DNA of 64,000 nt from Firmicutes bacterium HGW-Firmicutes-1 (GCA_002841625.1 PHAG01000001.1:392294-456293); one strand, 5' to 3'. Shown: positions 1 through 8,864, counted from the stretch's first letter. The notes: a model not told the origin generated them from the sequence alone. Program-made: numbers and translations.

Positions 1-112
1 TGATTAGCTCCTCTATTAATTGAATATTAATAATATGACTTATTCCCATGGTTTCTGCTGTAGCATTAACCTCATCTATTGTTACAATTTTACCTGGAAT
101 TGCTAAACACAT
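1..112 (-). CDS. hypC: HypC/HupF hydrogenase assembly chaperone (partial, C-terminus off the window)
   Basis: The frame starting at the ATG at 112 reads MCLAIPGKIV and continues open to the window edge. This opening, with Cys2 exposed once Met is removed, is the signature of the HypC family. HypC partners HypD and carries the Fe(CN)2CO unit to the [NiFe]-hydrogenase large subunit in the cytoplasm. A strong ribosome site (GGGGGAGG) lies just upstream, inside the 3' end of hypF, and the two genes overlap by about 23 bases. About 37 codons are visible. hypD and hypE probably follow beyond the left edge, but that is inference. Confidence 0.9.
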   Translation of the reverse strand, partial: MCLAIPGKIVTIDEVNATAETMGISHIINIQLIEELI

Positions 113-2381
113 TGAATGCCTCCCCCAATAATTGAGCCTGTGCCACTGCCACCTGACCAACTGAAATACCACTGTCATTGATAGGTATTTGCTCATTATG
201 AAATACGCGAAACCCCTCTTCTTGTAATTTCGAAGTTATTTTCTCAAGTAAATATGCGTTTTCAAATACACCACCACTGATTACCACATCCTGAATATTA
301 TATTTTTCAGCAGTACTACAAACGCCTGCAATTGTAAATTCAATAAGCGTATTATGAAATTTAGTAGCTATCACCGAAATTGAAATGTCATTTTTTAAAT
401 CTTCAATGATTCCTAATAAAATAAATTCATATTTAATTTGAAAGCAAGGCTCTTTAACATCAATTTCAAAGTAATATGCTTCATCTATGTTTTTAACTAT
501 CGTAGCTTCTAATTCAATAGCTCCTTGAGCATCATAAGTAATCTCCAATCGCATTCCAATTAATGCTGCTACACAATCAAATAATCTTCCAATGCTAGAG
601 GTTTTATAACAATTTAGATTTGCATCTAATGCCTTTTGAATTTGTTGGATCACATATTCATCTATACCCTTGATTACCCTAGAGGCATCAATTCCTATAC
701 TCCACAAAAAACCTACAGCACTTCGCCAAATTTCTTTAATTACCAATGCGCCTCCTTGAAGTGTTGCATATTGAAGATGTCCTACCCGTTTTAATTTACC
801 TCTTGTACCTATGAAAAATTCCCCTCCCCATATAGTATCATCAAGACCATACCCTGTTCCATCATAAATCACACCTATTACAGCTTCATTTAATTTGTGT
901 TCAACCATACAACTAACCATATGGGCATGGTGATGCTGTACTGAAATTTGCTGGACAGTATGCGCTATAGCATATTTCGTGGTCGTATAATCCGGATGAT
1001 AATCATGTGCGATTACAGTAGGCGAAAATTGAAGAATCTTTTCAAAATGTTGTATCTGATCCTTATATAAAAGATAGGTATCCATCTCCTCTAAGTCTCC
1101 AATATATGGACTTGTATGAATATAACCATTTTGAAAAATAGAGAAGGTATTTTTCTGTTCTGCTCCCACTCCCAATATGTTATGTTGAATTCCATCATCT
1201 ACTCCCTTAAAAAATCGGGGCGCATATCCTCTTGCTAATCTACTTACTTTCTCTTTATGATTGACTATTTTCACAACAGAATCGTCAATGGGTACATAGA
1301 TATCTCGGTTATGCATCAGAAAATAATCTGCAATGTTATTCAAGTTATGTATTGCATCTTGATTGGTATAACAAATAGGGTTTTGATTACTATTCCCACT
1401 GGTCATAACGATGTAAGAAATGTCTTCTTCAAACAATAAAAAATGCAAAGGAGTATATGGAAGCATCACACCAATTTCATTTAATCGAGGTGCTACTTCG
1501 GCGCATAAAATATTAGCTTTCATTTTATTTAGTAACACGATTGGCTTTCGACTACCTTTGATTATGTTTTCTTCTTCAATCGTAACATCACATATTTGTT
1601 TTATGGCATTTATATCTTTTGCCATGATTGCAAATGGTTTATGAGGTCTATGTTTACGTTCCCTTAACTTCTCAATTGCCATTTGATTCAAAGCATCACA
1701 GCATAAATGAAATCCCCCTAGTCCCTTGATCGCAATAATATGACCCTTCCGAATTAATTCCACCGTTTTTTTAATCGTATGATTGCTAGGAAATTCTATT
1801 CCATCACCATCACATAAGAAAAGTTCTGGTCCACAATGAATACAACAGTTTGGTTGGGCGTGAAATCGTCTACTTGTAGGATCTTCATACTCCTTTGTAC
1901 AACTTAAACACATTGTAAATTGTTGCATCGTAGTAAACTTTCGATCATAAGGTAACTCTTCTAGAATAGAATATCTTGGTCCACAGGATGTACAATTGGT
2001 AAAAGCATAATGATAACGATTTGATGTATTGTCTTTTATTTCTTCAATACATTTATCACATATGGCTGCATCTACTGGAAGAAATTTTTTAGCTGTACGG
2101 TTATGACTGCTGATTTTGATTGTAAAGTTAGTATGATTTTTCACAACTCCTTTTTGAATCTTAACTTCTTGGATTTGTGCAAGTGGAGGGGGATTTCTAA
2201 ACAAAATAAGTATAAAAGATTTTATTAGATCTTTTATTCCCTCTATATGTATATGTACGGATCCCCCTTCATTTTTCACCCAACCATATAGCCCATATCT
2301 TTCTGCTTGTTGATATATAAAAGGCCGAAAACCCACACCTTGTACAACGCCATAAACCTGTAGTTCATATGCTCGTTTCAA
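90..2381 (-). CDS. hypF: HypF carbamoyltransferase, [NiFe]-hydrogenase maturation
   Basis: HypF makes the cyanide ligand precursor from carbamoyl phosphate and ATP and loads it on HypE. At 763 aa it is full length. In order it shows an N-terminal acylphosphatase domain (GVVQGVGFRPF, residues 11-21), two zinc fingers that both fit CX2CX18CX2C (Cys108/111/130/133 and Cys158/161/180/183), a YrdC-like domain from about residue 205, and a C-terminal Kae1-like carbamoyltransferase domain with HHHAHM and a DGTGYGLD...WGGE stretch. The start is TTG with GGGAGA six bases upstream, and it overlaps the HypA-like gene by 17 bases, so translational coupling is likely. Confidence 0.95.
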   Translation of the reverse strand: MKRAYELQVYGVVQGVGFRPFIYQQAERYGLYGWVKNEGGSVHIHIEGIKDLIKSFILILFRNPPPLAQIQEVKIQKGVVKNHTNFTIKISSHNRTAKKFLPVDAAICDKCIEEIKDNTSNRYHYAFTNCTSCGPRYSILEELPYDRKFTTMQQFTMCLSCTKEYEDPTSRRFHAQPNCCIHCGPELFLCDGDGIEFPSNHTIKKTVELIRKGHIIAIKGLGGFHLCCDALNQMAIEKLRERKHRPHKPFAIMAKDINAIKQICDVTIEEENIIKGSRKPIVLLNKMKANILCAEVAPRLNEIGVMLPYTPLHFLLFEEDISYIVMTSGNSNQNPICYTNQDAIHNLNNIADYFLMHNRDIYVPIDDSVVKIVNHKEKVSRLARGYAPRFFKGVDDGIQHNILGVGAEQKNTFSIFQNGYIHTSPYIGDLEEMDTYLLYKDQIQHFEKILQFSPTVIAHDYHPDYTTTKYAIAHTVQQISVQHHHAHMVSCMVEHKLNEAVIGVIYDGTGYGLDDTIWGGEFFIGTRGKLKRVGHLQYATLQGGALVIKEIWRSAVGFLWSIGIDASRVIKGIDEYVIQQIQKALDANLNCYKTSSIGRLFDCVAALIGMRLEITYDAQGAIELEATIVKNIDEAYYFEIDVKEPCFQIKYEFILLGIIEDLKNDISISVIATKFHNTLIEFTIAGVCSTAEKYNIQDVVISGGVFENAYLLEKITSKLQEEGFRVFHNEQIPINDSGISVGQVAVAQAQLLGEAFNVFSNSR

Positions 2382-2631
2382 ACGATTCTCCCTCTACCTG
2401 ATTAATGATCGCGGTTAACCTTTCTGGGTTGTTATATTCTACTTCAACCTTTGTCCATTGTCCTATCAAAGGGTTATTTGTTTCCTTTAAGCAATGATAC
2501 AGAGTTTCTTCATTCACGTGACTATCTTCATATACGCTGACATTCATCTTCGTTAACTTTTTAATTTCAATTTTTTCACAAATAGCAAAAACTTCTTTTT
2601 TGATATTCTCAAACAAAAAAGTATCATGCAT
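2365..2631 (-). CDS. Short HypA-like nickel-insertion protein lacking the zinc ribbon
   Basis: This 88-aa protein sits where hypA belongs, between the hydrogenase protease and hypF. It opens with MHD, like the nickel-binding MHE of HypA (His2 is the Ni ligand). Its body (VNEETLYHCLKETNNPL...VEVEY) follows the HypA alpha/beta pattern around the usual ELSGV...LEFAFE...LEIE region. Family members are usually about 110-120 aa and carry two CxxC motifs binding structural zinc. None is present here, and only Cys18 and Cys47 occur. It is either a shortened HypA variant or a HypA-related protein with another role. The start follows AGGATAAG and lies one base after the protease stop codon. Confidence 0.65.
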   Translation of the reverse strand: MHDTFLFENIKKEVFAICEKIEIKKLTKMNVSVYEDSHVNEETLYHCLKETNNPLIGQWTKVEVEYNNPERLTAIINQVEGESFETSI

Positions 2632-2632
2632 C

Positions 2633-3076
2633 TTATCCTTCCTCCAAAATATCTTTAATTAGATTTTTAACTTCTTCTAAGATACTGCAAAATTTTGATT
2701 GTAACTCTATGCTTAAATCAATTCCAAAACCAATTTCACCCGCTTCAATACCAATAAAATACCCCTTATTCTTTTTCCCATATCTATATAAAAGATCTAT
2801 CAAACTAATGTCATGTTGTGAATACGATTTATAATTTGATTTAATCGAGCTTAATTCTCGATTTGTTATAGTACCCGGTGCAAGGTCAAATAAGGTTGCA
2901 TCTATAATAACTAAAAAATCCTCATCTCTAATTTGATTTAAACAGGTTTCAACATCGGTTTCTCCTATCATAATCTCTATATCATATTCTTCCATGTAAT
3001 CCTTTAATCCCTCAGCAACCAATACACCAATTCCGTCATCTGTCATAATTCTATTTCCAATCCCTATCACTTTCAT
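2633..3076 (-). CDS. [NiFe]-hydrogenase maturation endopeptidase (HybD/HycI family)
   Basis: This 147-aa protein removes the C-terminal peptide of the hydrogenase large subunit once nickel is inserted. The N-terminal GIGNRIMTDDGIG motif is typical of the family. Candidate nickel-sensing residues are Asp14 (Glu in HybD), Asp59 (VIIDA) and His88 (SQHDISLID). The gene begins five bases after the large-subunit stop, and the ribosome site is weak (AGGG about 12 bases upstream), so it is probably translated by coupling. The matching substrate tail is visible in the neighbouring large subunit (14 residues after DPCVSCATH). Confidence 0.93.
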   Translation of the reverse strand: MKVIGIGNRIMTDDGIGVLVAEGLKDYMEEYDIEIMIGETDVETCLNQIRDEDFLVIIDATLFDLAPGTITNRELSSIKSNYKSYSQHDISLIDLLYRYGKKNKGYFIGIEAGEIGFGIDLSIELQSKFCSILEEVKNLIKDILEEG

Positions 3077-3081
3077 TTGTT

Positions 3082-4491
3082 CTATACAACCCTCACTTTG
3101 TTAGACTTAATTCCTGAATGAATTACATGTGTAGCACAGGAAACACAAGGGTCAAAGGAACGCACAATCCTTCCAATTTCTACTGGTGAATTCACATCTT
3201 CAAGCTCGGTTCCAATTAATGCTTGTTCAACCACTCCTTTTTCACCTTTTGAGTCCATTGGAGATAAATTCCAAGAACTAGGTGTAATAATTTCGTAATG
3301 AAATATCCTTTGATCTTCGATTGCTATCCAATGTGCTAATGCCCCTCGGGTTGTATCAATGAAACCTACTCGATCTGTATACTTAGGAATTTCATATACT
3401 CTTTGATTGCTGGGTATCAGTTGTATTCGTTCTAATAATCCTTCTAAAATTCGAATAATCTTTCCAGCTTCGAGAACTCTTGCTATGGTCCTATTCATTG
3501 TTGATAAACCTTCTCTATACAACCCACTAAGCCACATTCTTGCAAGTGGACCTACTTCCATGGGACTTCCAGTATATCTTGGTGCCTTAATCCATGAATA
3601 AGCTCCCTCTTTCATTCGGTCATCTTTGGTGATTTCATCCCTTGGCACCATTGTTTCATCATTCCCTTGATACCAGGCATAACGGATGCTTTCAGTAATA
3701 TTTTCACTGCCAAACATATTTATCTGATTATTTATTTGCAGTTTAGGTTGTAAGTAAGTGATTTCAGGTTCTTTATAGGTATCATAACATCCATAACTCA
3801 TTAAATTGCCATAACCTCTACCATTATGAAAATAATCTGGATAATATTTAGAAATTTGATATACAGATTCTACCATAATTGTTTCGACAAAACTTTTTAG
3901 TTTCGCTAATAAAGACCTTACTTCAATCCATTTAGATGTATCCATATTTACCGTGACGCCACCTACGAAGATCCCATGATTATGAGGTGCTTTTCCGCCC
4001 AATACAGCAAGCATTTTGTGAGCCAGTCTTCCATACTCAAGAGCATCTATGTAGTTTTTTGCTAATCTCTGATTAACCTTCGGTGGTAGTCGAAAATCTT
4101 GATGCGATTCCTCTAGTAATGGTGGAATATCCGGACCTTGAACAAAATCAGGTAGTGTGTATTGAAAAAAGTGCCGTATATGATTTTGCAAAAATTCACA
4201 ACCATGAATAAAATCTCGAATCATTCTATCGTTTTCAGAAGGTGTTATTTTCAAAGCATTTTCTAACGCTAAGGTTGAACACATGCTGTGAGCTGTGGAA
4301 CAAATACCACAAATCCTTTGGGTAAAATAAATAGCATCTAAGGGTGGTCTTCCTTTTAACATTTGTTCAAAACCCCTAAACATCATTCCACTACTTTTGG
4401 CATCCACCACTTTATGATTTTCCACTTCTACTTCAATCTCCAAAAATCCACTTATTCTTGTAACTGGGTTGATGATAATCTTCTTCCCCAT
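3082..4491 (-). CDS. [NiFe]-hydrogenase large (catalytic) subunit
   Basis: This 469-aa subunit carries the Ni-Fe active site. The N-terminal ligand motif is RICGICSTAH (Cys61, Cys64). The C-terminal one is DPCVSCATH (Cys449, Cys452, His455), followed by a 14-residue tail that the adjacent protease should remove. GGKAPHNHGIFVGGVT in the middle is typical of group 1-like uptake enzymes. The start follows AGAAGGAGAGG. It lies 15 bases after the small subunit gene. No membrane anchor or cytochrome b (HyaC/HupC) gene is visible, so the electron route may differ from classical uptake hydrogenases. Confidence 0.96.
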   Translation of the reverse strand: MGKKIIINPVTRISGFLEIEVEVENHKVVDAKSSGMMFRGFEQMLKGRPPLDAIYFTQRICGICSTAHSMCSTLALENALKITPSENDRMIRDFIHGCEFLQNHIRHFFQYTLPDFVQGPDIPPLLEESHQDFRLPPKVNQRLAKNYIDALEYGRLAHKMLAVLGGKAPHNHGIFVGGVTVNMDTSKWIEVRSLLAKLKSFVETIMVESVYQISKYYPDYFHNGRGYGNLMSYGCYDTYKEPEITYLQPKLQINNQINMFGSENITESIRYAWYQGNDETMVPRDEITKDDRMKEGAYSWIKAPRYTGSPMEVGPLARMWLSGLYREGLSTMNRTIARVLEAGKIIRILEGLLERIQLIPSNQRVYEIPKYTDRVGFIDTTRGALAHWIAIEDQRIFHYEIITPSSWNLSPMDSKGEKGVVEQALIGTELEDVNSPVEIGRIVRSFDPCVSCATHVIHSGIKSNKVRVV

Positions 4492-4506
4492 TCTTCCTCT
4501 CCTTCT

Positions 4507-5373
4507 TTAATATCGTATAAATGGTTCCATACCATCTGGGAAACCTTTGTGTGCACAACCAATACACGGGGTATTGTCTCCTATCGGCCAATTGTCAGTA
4601 TCATTCCATCTTCGTATCGGACAATCTGCTTTTGTAATAGGTCCCCTACATCCTAGCTTAAACATGCATTCCAATTCCCCTAACTTTGTAGCAAAAATGT
4701 GCTGATCGAAATAGGACCTTCTTGGGCAGTGATCATGTATGGTAACATTGTAAAAAATAATTGGTCTACCTTCTTCATCAAGCTCTGGAATACCAAACGA
4801 GATTAGATGCGCAATCGTTCCCATAATCCACTCCGGATGACCTGGACATCCTGGTAACTGAATCACTTCTTTATTTAGAAAATTAACAACACTCATGCAT
4901 TGAGAGGGATTTGGGCTTGCAGCCGAAATTCCCCCATAGCTTGCACAGGTGCCTACTGCTAAAATGTATTTTGCTTTTTCTCCTGCTCTTTTTACTGCTT
5001 CCATTCCCGTTATATAATTACCTTTATAACTTCCAATTACATTATACAGTCCTTCATTTTTAGTAGAAATAGCACCTTCCACAATAAGTATAAAATCTGT
5101 TTCTAAAGTTTTTAGAAACTGTTCATATGCCCTTTCACCTTCAGCAGCCATCAAACTGTTGCTATATTGAAACCGAACCATATGTGTGATTAAATATAGA
5201 AAATCAGGATTATTGCCATTTAGTAAGGATATGATGTTTCCTGAACAACCATTCGTCTCCAACCAAATCAGATTCATTTTTTTATAGGGATGTTTATTCA
5301 TATCTTCAACTGCTACTACCATCATTTGCTTAGCTATACTTTGCTTCGAATCATTAATTGGACATTTATTCAC
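4507..5373 (-). CDS. [NiFe]-hydrogenase small (electron-transfer) subunit, no Tat signal, CxxN proximal motif
   Basis: This 288-aa subunit should bind three iron-sulfur clusters. Proximal ligands are Cys43, Cys143 (GTCASYGG) and Cys176 (PGCPGHPEW), but the usual CxxC reads CSGN (Asn46). Distal ligands fit His213, Cys216, Cys236, Cys242, and medial ligands fit Cys251, Cys270, Cys273. There is no twin-arginine leader and no C-terminal anchor helix, so the enzyme is predicted cytoplasmic. The given GTG start lies within the only ribosome-site-like sequence (AAAGGTGA) and overlaps the preceding gene by 8 bases. Re-initiation there or at Met17 are both possible, so the first residues are uncertain. 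Confidence 0.94.
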   Translation of the reverse strand: MNKCPINDSKQSIAKQMMVVAVEDMNKHPYKKMNLIWLETNGCSGNIISLLNGNNPDFLYLITHMVRFQYSNSLMAAEGERAYEQFLKTLETDFILIVEGAISTKNEGLYNVIGSYKGNYITGMEAVKRAGEKAKYILAVGTCASYGGISAASPNPSQCMSVVNFLNKEVIQLPGCPGHPEWIMGTIAHLISFGIPELDEEGRPIIFYNVTIHDHCPRRSYFDQHIFATKLGELECMFKLGCRGPITKADCPIRRWNDTDNWPIGDNTPCIGCAHKGFPDGMEPFIRY

Positions 5374-5818
5374 CTTTCTTTAACACCCCAACAATCGGTA
5401 ATTTTTCTAATATTTGTTGTGTATCATGACAACTATTAAAACTACTGGTCAAGTCTTTTCCTCCTAACAAACTAAAATGAGATCCTCCACCCCATGTAGC
5501 CTCTAAACTGACATCATAAATAACATCACTCACAGCAACATACGTAGGTTTTCCATTACTGCCATCATATTGTGCCAGTTCATCCAATGTAAATTCTTGC
5601 TGTTGTTGCTTAACCTTCACTTCTCTCAAATCATTTCTATTTGTATTTTGTGAAATATGATAAAGAAATTGATCTAATCGATATAACTCATCATAAATCA
5701 AATCTTCCAAATACATTTTATGTAATATATCTAATGCCATCATCTGTTGGTGCCTGTAATATTTAATCCTATTTTTAATATCTTGAATTTCTAAATGATC
5801 ATTATTATTAATGCTCAT
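5366..5818 (-). CDS. Cytochrome b5-like heme/steroid-binding domain protein, first gene of the hydrogenase operon
   Basis: This 150-aa soluble protein has an N-terminal helical part (about 1-70) and a C-terminal cytochrome b5-like domain (about 75-147: FTLDELAQYDGSNGKPTYVAV...IYDVS...HFSLLGGKDLTSSF). His114 and His131 could ligate heme, but whether this bacterial class binds heme is not settled. The gene has a strong ribosome site (AGAAGGAGAA) and overlaps the small-subunit gene by 8 bases. Its position suggests that it is the redox partner or an accessory of this hydrogenase. I see no signal peptide or membrane helix. Confidence 0.8.
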   Translation of the reverse strand: MSINNNDHLEIQDIKNRIKYYRHQQMMALDILHKMYLEDLIYDELYRLDQFLYHISQNTNRNDLREVKVKQQQQEFTLDELAQYDGSNGKPTYVAVSDVIYDVSLEATWGGGSHFSLLGGKDLTSSFNSCHDTQQILEKLPIVGVLKKGE

Positions 5819-6000
5819 CTTTCATTCTCCTTCTCTAAAGCTTATATATTTATATGATTGAACCATTTATTCTATGAAAACACAGTATAAAATCTCTGCA
5901 TGGGTTTAAACCTGAATACAAATTTTAATGCTAACATGGCATGTGCATTATTTATAAATCATAATAGTAGGTATACCACAAACACAAAGGTTGTCATTAT
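5819..6000. promoter_or_regulatory. Divergent intergenic region between hydrogenase operon and recombinase
   Basis: This 182-bp AT-rich stretch must hold the promoter of the leftward hydrogenase operon and that of the rightward recombinase gene. It contains a GGTTTAAACC palindrome (about 5913-5922), but no convincing -35/-10 pair could be picked. Confidence 0.4.
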
Positions 6001-7446
6001 ATGCAAACAGCCGCACTGTATATTAGAGTTTCAACAGATGACCAAGTTGAATATAGTCCTGATGCACAGAAAAAATCATTGTTAAAATATGCCGATGATA
6101 ATCATTTATTTGTAGATGAACAATATATCTTTGTAGATGAAGGTCTTTCTGGAAGACAAGCCGAAAAACGTCCAGCATTTATGCATATGATTGCTACAGC
6201 TAAGAAAAGGCCAAGACCTTTTGATGTAATTCTTGTTCACAAATTTGATCGGTTTGCTCGTAACCGTGAAGATAGTGTTGTGTATAAATCCCTACTTCGT
6301 AAAGATTGTAATGTTAAGGTTATTAGTATTACAGAGACCCTAGAAGATGACAAATTCTCAATTATTTTAGAGTCTATGCTAGAAGCAATGGCTGAATATT
6401 ATAGCTTGAATTTATCTGATGAAGTTAAAAAAGGGATGTTTGAGAAAGCCAGCCGTGGTGAGCATATTGGTAATCTTCCTTTTGGATATATATTAAAAGA
6501 TAAAAATCTACTACCCCATCCAACCGAGTTTCCTGCTGTTCAGAAAATATTCGAAATGTTTGTTTCGGGTTCGTCATTATTAGAAATTGCTAGATATTTG
6601 AATACTCATGATATTAAGACAAAAAACGGAAAACTCTGGACTAAACAGCCATTACGTTACTTGCTACGAAATCATGTATATATGGGATATACTAGATATA
6701 ACTACAGAGCTCCTAAAACAAATATCATTAACCCTAAATCCGCATGGATCCTAATTAAATCAGCTCATAAACCAGCTATAACTGATGATATTTTTGAAAA
6801 GGCACAAACAATCCTCAAAAACAATTATGTAATGAATCGAACTGACACTCATTCCGATCAAGTAAAATCTTGGATGCAAAAGCTTGTTACCTGCAAACAT
6901 TGTGGTTCTACTCTTCGAATTCTGCATGTAAATCGTAAGGGAGTTAGATATAATTATTTCAGATGTGATAAAGCGTATCAAGGTGGCTGCAACATGAACA
7001 ATACCTATTCCGCAATTAAGTTAAATGCCATTATTCTTGAGAAACTTAATGTAGATTTGCGCATTGATCACATCAATATCACGATGATCAAATCTTCTAA
7101 TGATATAAACGAACTCAATATACTTAACAAAAAATTGGCTAAATTAAAACGACAAAACGAATTAATCTATAAGTCGTATATTGGAGAAATAGATTCATTA
7201 GAAGAATACAAAAAAAACAAAGATAATATTTTACAAGAAGAAGCTGAAATATTTGCACTTATTGAAAAAGCGTCTAAAAACAAGAATGCAGAAATTCTTA
7301 AAACAATTCAAATTGAAAATTTCAAAGCACTCCTTACACATGAGAACGTTACTGAAAACGATAAGCACAAAGCCGCACGGAAATTTATCGAAAAAATCGA
7401 AGTTGATTTGTTTAAAAAAAATATCAATCTCTATTATTATATATAG
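6001..7446 (+). CDS. Large serine recombinase (first copy, apparently without an element)
   Basis: This 481-aa site-specific recombinase should cut attachment sites through Ser11 (YIRVSTDDQ). It has an N-terminal resolvase domain (about 1-145, with KFDRFARNRED), a recombinase domain (FGYILKDKN...WTKQPLRYLLRNHVYMG), a zinc ribbon (CKHCG...FRCDKAYQGGC, about 300-335) and a C-terminal coiled coil. It closely resembles the recombinase at 19493-20947 in sequence and domain layout. AAAGG lies about ten bases before the ATG. I found no flanking direct repeats or broken gene here, so its target is unknown. It may be a relic or an enzyme acting elsewhere. Confidence 0.93.
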   Translation: MQTAALYIRVSTDDQVEYSPDAQKKSLLKYADDNHLFVDEQYIFVDEGLSGRQAEKRPAFMHMIATAKKRPRPFDVILVHKFDRFARNREDSVVYKSLLRKDCNVKVISITETLEDDKFSIILESMLEAMAEYYSLNLSDEVKKGMFEKASRGEHIGNLPFGYILKDKNLLPHPTEFPAVQKIFEMFVSGSSLLEIARYLNTHDIKTKNGKLWTKQPLRYLLRNHVYMGYTRYNYRAPKTNIINPKSAWILIKSAHKPAITDDIFEKAQTILKNNYVMNRTDTHSDQVKSWMQKLVTCKHCGSTLRILHVNRKGVRYNYFRCDKAYQGGCNMNNTYSAIKLNAIILEKLNVDLRIDHINITMIKSSNDINELNILNKKLAKLKRQNELIYKSYIGEIDSLEEYKKNKDNILQEEAEIFALIEKASKNKNAEILKTIQIENFKALLTHENVTENDKHKAARKFIEKIEVDLFKKNINLYYYI

Positions 7447-7525
7447 TTTTGAACGACATAATTTACTACAATAACTACTATCTACTTTGGATAAACTGTA
7501 TTAGATAAACTAAGGAGGCGCTCTT

Positions 7526-8248
7526 ATGTATCAGATTATTATTAATTCTATTTTTAGAGCTACCATTGCTTACCTTCTACTGTTAGGTGTTACTAGATTG
7601 ATGGGGAGAAAAGGTCTCTCTCAGATGACTTTTTTTGATTTTTCAGTAATTATAACGTTAGGGTCAGTAACTGCTAACCTTTCAATGGGACCCAATAGTA
7701 CAACCGCATCTGCTGTAACTTCTCTTTTAACACTTGGCGCCCTTGCTATCCTAACAGGATACTTGCATATAAAAAATATTTGGATCAGTAAGTTAACCAA
7801 TAGCGAGCCTGTGACTGCTATAGAAAATGGAAGAATAATTGATAAGAACTTAAAAAAAGTACGCTTTACTATGAGTGAACTAACTAGTCTTTTGAGACAA
7901 AAGAATGTATTTAATTATGCTGACGTAGAGTTTGCTATTATCGAAAATGATGGGCACCTGTCTGTTTTACCAAAATCTCAAAAAGCACCATTAACACCTT
8001 CAGACTTAAATTTATCTACGACTTATAAAGGCTTGACAAAGGACTTGGTTATGGATGGAAAAGTTCTTTGTGAAAATTTAAAATCTGTCAAATTGGATGA
8101 AACATGGCTAAATGCTCAATTATCGAATCAAGGAATTGATAGCATAGAGCAAATTTTTTATGCTGGACTTGATTCCTCTGGAAACCTATACGTATCTACC
8201 AAACAGCCGCAAGCCCAAGAATATCATGGGAAATATGGAATTGAATAA
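7526..8248 (+). CDS. DUF421 (YetF-type) membrane protein
   Basis: This 240-aa protein opens with about three hydrophobic helices (residues 1-85; RLMGRKGLSQMTFFDFSVIITLGS is the typical DUF421 stretch). A soluble C-terminal domain follows with the family pattern EPVTAIENGRII...LTSLLRQKNVFNYADVEFAIIENDG. DUF421 proteins are common in spore formers, and some of their 2Duf/YetF relatives affect spore properties; the role here is unknown. The start follows AAGGAGG with good spacing. A hairpin downstream (8279-8314) closes the transcript. Confidence 0.9.
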   Translation: MYQIIINSIFRATIAYLLLLGVTRLMGRKGLSQMTFFDFSVIITLGSVTANLSMGPNSTTASAVTSLLTLGALAILTGYLHIKNIWISKLTNSEPVTAIENGRIIDKNLKKVRFTMSELTSLLRQKNVFNYADVEFAIIENDGHLSVLPKSQKAPLTPSDLNLSTTYKGLTKDLVMDGKVLCENLKSVKLDETWLNAQLSNQGIDSIEQIFYAGLDSSGNLYVSTKQPQAQEYHGKYGIE

Positions 8249-8278
8249 ATCTGAATATTATGTTCTTTTTACAATGCT

Positions 8279-8314
8279 AGAGTAAGCATTTAGCGGCATG
8301 CACATGCTTACTCT
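8279..8314. terminator. Bidirectional hairpin between convergent genes
   Basis: Arms AGAGTAAGCAT (8279-8289) and ATGCTTACTCT (8304-8314) are perfectly complementary over 11 bp around a 14-base loop. It lies between the stop codons of two convergent genes. The trailing T-tract is only moderate. Confidence 0.65.
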
Positions 8315-8360
8315 ATTTGTTTATATTTAAAGACGTCCTATTGACCTCTTTAAAATATAA

Positions 8361-8708
8361 TTACATAGCAATCATTTTTTTGCATTCCTCTGCACACATA
8401 CGGCAAATTTCTGCACATTTTTGACAATGAGCATCCTTAAACATAGTACATTCTTGTGCACACTTTTCACATATCTTAGCACATAATCCGCAATGATCTT
8501 TGGAAAATTGACCACTCATTGACATCATTGCTACTGACATTTGGCACATCATGGCACATTCAACTAACACACTTACGCAATTTTTTCTTGCATTTAAATC
8601 TGGTTCGTTTAAACAAGCAGTAAAACACTCATAGCATGCCTGCGTACACTTCGCACAAGCATCTATACATGCTTGCATCTTATCTGTTGCATTTGTTACA
8701 ATACCCAT
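8361..8708 (-). CDS. Cys-rich four-helix copper-storage-like protein (DUF326/Csp type)
   Basis: This 115-aa protein contains 19 cysteines, mostly in CxxxC and CxxC steps along predicted helices (CIDACAKCTQACYECFTAC; CGLCAKICEKCAQEC; CQKCAEICRMCAEEC). That is the pattern of DUF326 proteins and Csp copper-storage four-helix bundles, which bind Cu(I) inside the bundle. No signal peptide is seen, so it is probably cytosolic (Csp3-like). The ATG at 8708 was chosen because AAGGAGG lies five bases upstream; an upstream TTG at 8741 has no such site. No copper ATPase or CsoR gene is nearby. Confidence 0.85.
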   Translation of the reverse strand: MGIVTNATDKMQACIDACAKCTQACYECFTACLNEPDLNARKNCVSVLVECAMMCQMSVAMMSMSGQFSKDHCGLCAKICEKCAQECTMFKDAHCQKCAEICRMCAEECKKMIAM

Positions 8709-8825
8709 ATTGGCCTCCTTTATTAAACAACTTTTCAACAAACATATTATTTGTTAATAGCTCTTTTTTTATTCTTGTTGTTGTACTTGCTTAGATTGCA
8801 TATATGTAAATATACTGTAACATAT

Positions 8826-8864
8826 AAAAAACACGACTAAATAGTATATTTAATCGCGTTTTTT
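8826..8864. terminator. Hairpin terminator after the ribokinase gene
   Basis: On the minus strand AACGCGATTAAATA pairs with TATTTAGTCGTGTT (two G-U pairs) around a three-base loop, followed by a run of T. On the plus strand it also ends in TTTTTT, so it can work in both directions. Confidence 0.8.
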
